Shown piece after piece: positions 61,201 to 64,000 of a stretch of DNA of 64,000 nt; the stretch's first letter is position 1, and each line of letters opens with the position of its first letter. Under the pieces are notes generated by a model, which was given only the letters and a program-made list of their open reading frames with translations, had not been told where the DNA came from and searched no databases. Source of the DNA: Lysobacter sp. (GTDB lineage Bacteria > Pseudomonadota > Gammaproteobacteria > Xanthomonadales > Xanthomonadaceae); assembly GCA_008015835.1 (NCBI GenBank), contig SSGH01000001.1:113349-177348 (forward strand), in the 5' to 3' direction. The position numbers and the translations under genes are program-made.

Positions 61201-61227
61201 TTAGCACTCCAAGAACCCGACTGCTAA
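61201..61227. promoter_or_regulatory. CIRCE-like HrcA operator upstream of rpoH
   Basis: TTAGCACTC-N9-GACTGCTAA matches the CIRCE heat-shock operator (TTAGCACTC-N9-GAGTGCTAA) in 17 of 18 arm positions with the exact 9-nt spacer. It ends 12 nt before the rpoH start codon. CIRCE is bound by the repressor HrcA and usually controls groESL or dnaK. Confidence 0.8.
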
Positions 61228-61239
61228 GATCGCCCCACT

Positions 61240-62118
61240 ATGACCCAGACGACCATGACGACTGCTTTGGTGTCCCATAACCTGCCGGTGCCCAGCGCCC
61301 TCGGTTCGCTCGAGGCCTACGTCGGTGCCGTGCATCAGATTCCCGTGCTCTCGGCCGAGGACGAGCAGGCTCTGGCCCGCCGGTACCGCGATCACGAAGA
61401 CCTCGACGCCGCCCGCGAACTGGTGCTCTCGCACCTGCGCTTCGTGGTGCATGTCGCCCGCGGCTACAACGGCTATGGCCTGCAGCTCGGCGACTTGATC
61501 CAGGAAGGCAACATCGGCCTGATGAAGGCGGTGAAGCGCTTCGACCCCGACGTCGGCGTGCGCTTGGTGTCCTTCGCGGTGCATTGGATCCGCGCCGAGA
61601 TGCACGAGTTCATCATCAAGAACTGGCGCATCGTGAAGGTCGCGACCACCAAGGCGCAGCGCAAGTTGTTCTTTAATCTGCGCCGCAGCAAAACGCGCCT
61701 GGGTTGGTTGAACGCCGAGGAAGTGCGCGCCGTGGCGCAGGATTTGAACGTCTCCGAGCGCGAAGTGCTGGAAATGGAGTCGCGCTTGTCCGGTCGCGAT
61801 ATCGGTTTCGACGCGCCGGACGATGCCGACGACGACCATGCGCCGCCCGCGCCGGTCGCGTATTTGACCGCCGAGGGCTTGGACCCCGCGCAGGCGTACG
61901 AAAGCGCCGATAGCGAAGCCGATCAGCTGGATCTGCTGCGCGAAGGTTTGGCGCGTTTGGACGAACGCTCGCGCGACATCGTCAAGCGCCGTTGGCTGGA
62001 CACCGACAGCAAGATCACGCTGCAGGAGTTGGCCGACGAGTATGGGGTTTCCGCCGAACGCATTCGCCAGATCGAAGCCAACGCGCTGAAGAAGATGAAG
62101 GCGCTGTTCGCCGCGTAA
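61240..62118 (+). CDS. rpoH: RNA polymerase heat-shock sigma factor RpoH (sigma-32)
   Basis: A 292-residue sigma factor. Region 2 holds [39 protein letters not shown] and region 2.4 [23 protein letters not shown]. The latter contains the RpoH box (QRKLFFNLR), diagnostic of sigma-32 and involved in its regulated turnover. Region 4 ends with the helix-turn-helix [26 protein letters not shown]. It directs RNA polymerase to chaperone and protease promoters during heat stress. A CIRCE-like element lies directly upstream. Shine-Dalgarno is weak; an ATG six codons in (61255) is an alternative start. A hairpin follows the gene. Confidence 0.96.
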   Translation: MTQTTMTTALVSHNLPVPSALGSLEAYVGAVHQIPVLSAEDEQALARRYRDHEDLDAARELVLSHLRFVVHVARGYNGYGLQLGDLIQEGNIGLMKAVKRFDPDVGVRLVSFAVHWIRAEMHEFIIKNWRIVKVATTKAQRKLFFNLRRSKTRLGWLNAEEVRAVAQDLNVSEREVLEMESRLSGRDIGFDAPDDADDDHAPPAPVAYLTAEGLDPAQAYESADSEADQLDLLREGLARLDERSRDIVKRRWLDTDSKITLQELADEYGVSAERIRQIEANALKKMKALFAA

Positions 62119-62231
62119 ATCGATCCCAGTACTTCGACGCCCGTACATCGGCCCCTGTACATCGCTCGCTCGATCGCGCGGCGCTTTGGTCGCATCGACG
62201 AAAGCCGCGACCGATCCACGATCGTTCACGC

Positions 62232-62251
62232 ACGCCGCCGCAAGGCGGCGT
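62232..62251 (+). terminator. Hairpin downstream of rpoH
   Basis: ACGCCGCC (62232-62239) pairs perfectly with GGCGGCGT (62244-62251) around a GCAA tetraloop. Only a short T-containing tail follows, so it may terminate rpoH transcription or just stabilise the 3' end. Confidence 0.45.
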
Positions 62252-62306
62252 TCGCGTTTGGATATGCTGGCGCCTCCGCGACCCGGATCGCCTCTCGCCT
62301 TCGCCG

Positions 62307-62840
62307 ATGTCCATCCCGCCGCCGCTGCCTTCGAACACCCCGCCCTCGCCCGTCGTTCGCGCTCCCGAAACGCGCCGCGGGCGACGTTGGCCTTGGTGGG
62401 CATGGACGGGCTTGTTCCTGCTGTTCGCCGGCATCGCGGGCGTCGTCGGCACCGGTCTGTTCTTGGCGGGCAGCTTCGTCGGCGAGGGCATGGAACTTTT
62501 CGAAGAGGACGCCCGCGCCGCGCTGCAGCGCAACCCGACGATCCGCGCCCGCATCGGCACCATCCGCGAGATGGAGACGAACTGGACCGGCACCGGCAAC
62601 GCGCCGCATCCCGACGATTTCGTGTTCGATCTGACGGGCGACCTCGGCGCGGGCCGGGTGCGGGCGCGGTTCGAGACCGTGGCCGGCGGCGAGCGCATCG
62701 ACCAAGGCGTGCTGCGCACCCGCGACGGCAACGAATGGCCGCTGGCGCCGGATCCGGGGCCGGACGCCGAGACCGAGGCATGGCCGCAAGAGCCCACATC
62801 CGACGCGTCCGCGGAGACGAGCGCCGAATCGGAACGCTGA
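62307..62840 (+). CDS. Single-pass membrane protein, Coa1-like
   Basis: A 177-residue protein. A proline-rich N-terminus is followed by one long hydrophobic segment (about residues 28-60, WPWWAWTGLFLLFAGIAGVVG onward). A periplasmic domain then contains ALQRNPTIRARIGTIREMETN and DLTGDLGAGRVRARFETV. This layout, a membrane anchor followed by a helix with a 'np.vra.iG' pattern and a small beta domain, resembles the cytochrome oxidase assembly protein Coa1 family, but I am not certain. The tail is rich in Asp, Glu and Ser. I picked the ATG at 62307 because the upstream part of the frame has no family-like sequence. It sits alone between rpoH and the secreted proteins. Confidence 0.6.
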   Translation: MSIPPPLPSNTPPSPVVRAPETRRGRRWPWWAWTGLFLLFAGIAGVVGTGLFLAGSFVGEGMELFEEDARAALQRNPTIRARIGTIREMETNWTGTGNAPHPDDFVFDLTGDLGAGRVRARFETVAGGERIDQGVLRTRDGNEWPLAPDPGPDAETEAWPQEPTSDASAETSAESER

Positions 62841-63127
62841 GACGACGACGAGGCGTCCGCCGCAGACGACGCCCACCTGGCACGACACGCCCTCCACACC
62901 TCCAAGAACATCCCAGCCGATGGCGCCGCACTTGCGCGTCGCGCGCGCGATCTCGCGGGCCTGATCCTGTTTCGGATCGCGATCCGCTAACCACAGGACA
63001 AGGCGCCAGCGCGTCGCGACGAAACGGGCGAGCAGCCCGACGCCGCCGCCCCCTAGACGGATCGCGATCGCCGCGACGCGCGCCTTGTGCCCTCGAGAAT
63101 CCAGCCCCTATCGATAAGGAGTTTCCG

Positions 63128-63547
63128 ATGACTTCCAAGCTCTTGTCCGCGCTGTCCACCGCGGTCCTCGGCGTCGCCGCCCTCGGCCAAAGCGCCCCCG
63201 CGCAGGCCGGCAACGTCAGCAACGCGCAACTCAGTTGCTACATCGACACCTACGCCTACGACTACGCCACCATCGGCGAATGCACCGGCGTGTGGACCCC
63301 GGGTACCGCGAACAACCCGAGCCAAGCCGTGTTCCAAGTGGTCGGCCTCACCGCCGGCAGCTACACCTTCTACTGGACGGACATGAGCACCGGTCAAGTG
63401 GGCGTGTGCGGCACCAACAGCATCAGCTGCCTGCGTTCGATTCGCGTGAACCAGTTCAAGACGGTGCGCGTGACCGTGATCGACAACGCCACCGGCGCCA
63501 GCAAGACGGTGAGCGCGACCGCGGAATTCCTGGACGGTTGGAACTGA
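63128..63547 (+). CDS. Small secreted protein of unknown function (copy 1)
   Basis: A 139-residue protein with a clear Sec signal peptide (KLLSALSTAVLGVAALGQS, cleavage likely after AQA near residue 27). The mature part is about 110 residues, beta-rich (AVFQVVGLTAGSYTFYWTD, TVRVTVIDNATGASKTVSATAEF) with four cysteines that could make two disulfides. The fold suggests a small Ig-like or other beta-sandwich domain. An AAGGAG ribosome site lies 6 nt before the start. A strong terminator follows. A close paralogue begins 265 nt downstream. I do not recognise the family. Confidence 0.75.
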   Translation: MTSKLLSALSTAVLGVAALGQSAPAQAGNVSNAQLSCYIDTYAYDYATIGECTGVWTPGTANNPSQAVFQVVGLTAGSYTFYWTDMSTGQVGVCGTNSISCLRSIRVNQFKTVRVTVIDNATGASKTVSATAEFLDGWN

Positions 63548-63573
63548 CCGCGCGCGACTCGCGAAACGAGACG

Positions 63574-63598
63574 ACGGCCCGGAACTCCGGGCCGTTTT
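63574..63598 (+). terminator. Rho-independent terminator after secreted protein copy 1
   Basis: ACGGCCCGG (63574-63582) pairs with CCGGGCCGT (63587-63595) around a 4-nt loop, followed directly by a T-run (63595-63598). It is a textbook intrinsic terminator. Confidence 0.85.
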
Positions 63599-63812
63599 CG
63601 CCGGAAACGAGTTCGCATTGTGCGCACGTATTCGGCGAATGCAGGTTGTGCGAGTGACCTTTGCGAGGCACGTTTGCAAAGCGCGCTTCGCTGAACGCCC
63701 GCGCGACCGCGACGCGCTCGTCGTCGCCGCAGGAAACGAGCGCGAGGTACCATCGCGACGCCCGCCATCGACGGCGGGCGTTCCATTCATTTCGACATCG
63801 GAGGTTATCCCC

Positions 63813-64000
63813 ATGAGCACGAAATTGTTCGCCGCCCTCTCCGCCGCGGTCCTCGGCGTCGCCGCCCTCGGCCAAAGCGCCCCCGCGCAGGCCGGCGACG
63901 TCAGCAACGCGCAGCTCAGCTGTTTCGTCGACACCTACGCCTACGACTACGCCACCATCGGCGAATGCTGGGGCGGATGGACGCCGAGCACCGCGAGCAA
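63813..64000 (+). CDS. Small secreted protein of unknown function (copy 2), cut by window end
   Basis: The first 62 codons of a second copy of the upstream secreted protein. It has the same signal peptide (AAVLGVAALGQSAPAQAG identical from the middle on) and the same mature start (VSNAQLSC, then DTYAYDYATIGEC), with small changes after that. GGAGG (63800-63804) is its ribosome site. The 3' part lies outside the window. Tandem duplication is evident; each copy has its own upstream region and copy 1 its own terminator, so they are separate transcription units or variably expressed. Confidence 0.75.
   Translation, partial: MSTKLFAALSAAVLGVAALGQSAPAQAGDVSNAQLSCFVDTYAYDYATIGECWGGWTPSTAS

Noticed and set aside
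63053..63934. Minus-strand open frame across the two secreted paralogues
   Set aside because: It runs antisense to both signal-peptide genes and crosses the terminator between them; the plus-strand genes have good ribosome sites and signal peptides.

Overview
This window comes from a GC-rich bacterium, most likely a gammaproteobacterium close to Lysobacter and other Xanthomonadaceae. That placement rests on base composition, an RpoH-type sigma factor with a clear RpoH box, a GC-rich C-rich/G-rich intergenic hairpin, and the SLC45-like sugar transporter plus LacI regulator. It is an inference from gene content, not a database match. No tRNA, rRNA, insertion sequence or CRISPR array was seen.

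Layout. (1) 1-5 kb: ordinary chromosome with a sugar MFS transporter, a membrane sterol-desaturase-type hydroxylase, a DUF1993 protein and a LacI regulator. (2) 5.1-10 kb: a tight plus-strand operon for NAD salvage through NMN (NadM-Nudix, then nicotinamide phosphoribosyltransferase), coupled to a radical SAM protein and an unusual protein joining an amino-methyltransferase domain to a nucleotidyltransferase-like domain. (3) 10.1-21 kb: a five-gene set like E. coli yehI-yehL-yehM-yehP-yehQ: DUF4132, MoxR AAA+ ATPase, DUF5682, VWA protein and SWIM zinc-finger protein. (4) 21-60 kb: a 39-kb minus-strand biosynthetic operon. (5) 61-64 kb: rpoH behind a CIRCE-like operator, a small Coa1-like membrane protein, and two tandem secreted paralogues, the second cut by the window end.

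The biosynthetic operon is the main discovery. Reading from 60071 down to 21075 it encodes: a 5,391-residue trans-AT polyketide synthase with four KS domains and no embedded AT; a reductase of the extended SDR family; an alpha-oxoamine synthase resembling serine palmitoyltransferase; a discrete acyl carrier protein; a tandem AT-AT protein; a four-module NRPS; and an RND exporter. Oxoamine synthase, ACP and SDR together look like the bacterial long-chain-base (sphingolipid/ceramide) module, here placed between a PKS and an NRPS. The NRPS has no thioesterase and ends in a condensation-like domain. It then continues, with no stop codon, into a complete RND membrane-fusion protein.

Working model (inference): the PKS and discrete ACP build an acyl chain. 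The oxoamine synthase joins it to an amino acid, and the SDR reduces the ketone to give a sphingoid-like amino alcohol. The NRPS assembles a tetrapeptide predicted as (D-?)X-Phe-(D-?)Ala-X. Its terminal condensation domain could release the peptide onto the amine, and the fused adaptor with its RND pump could export the product. Half-length condensation domains sit at the C-terminus of the PKS and the N-terminus of the NRPS, perhaps as docking elements.
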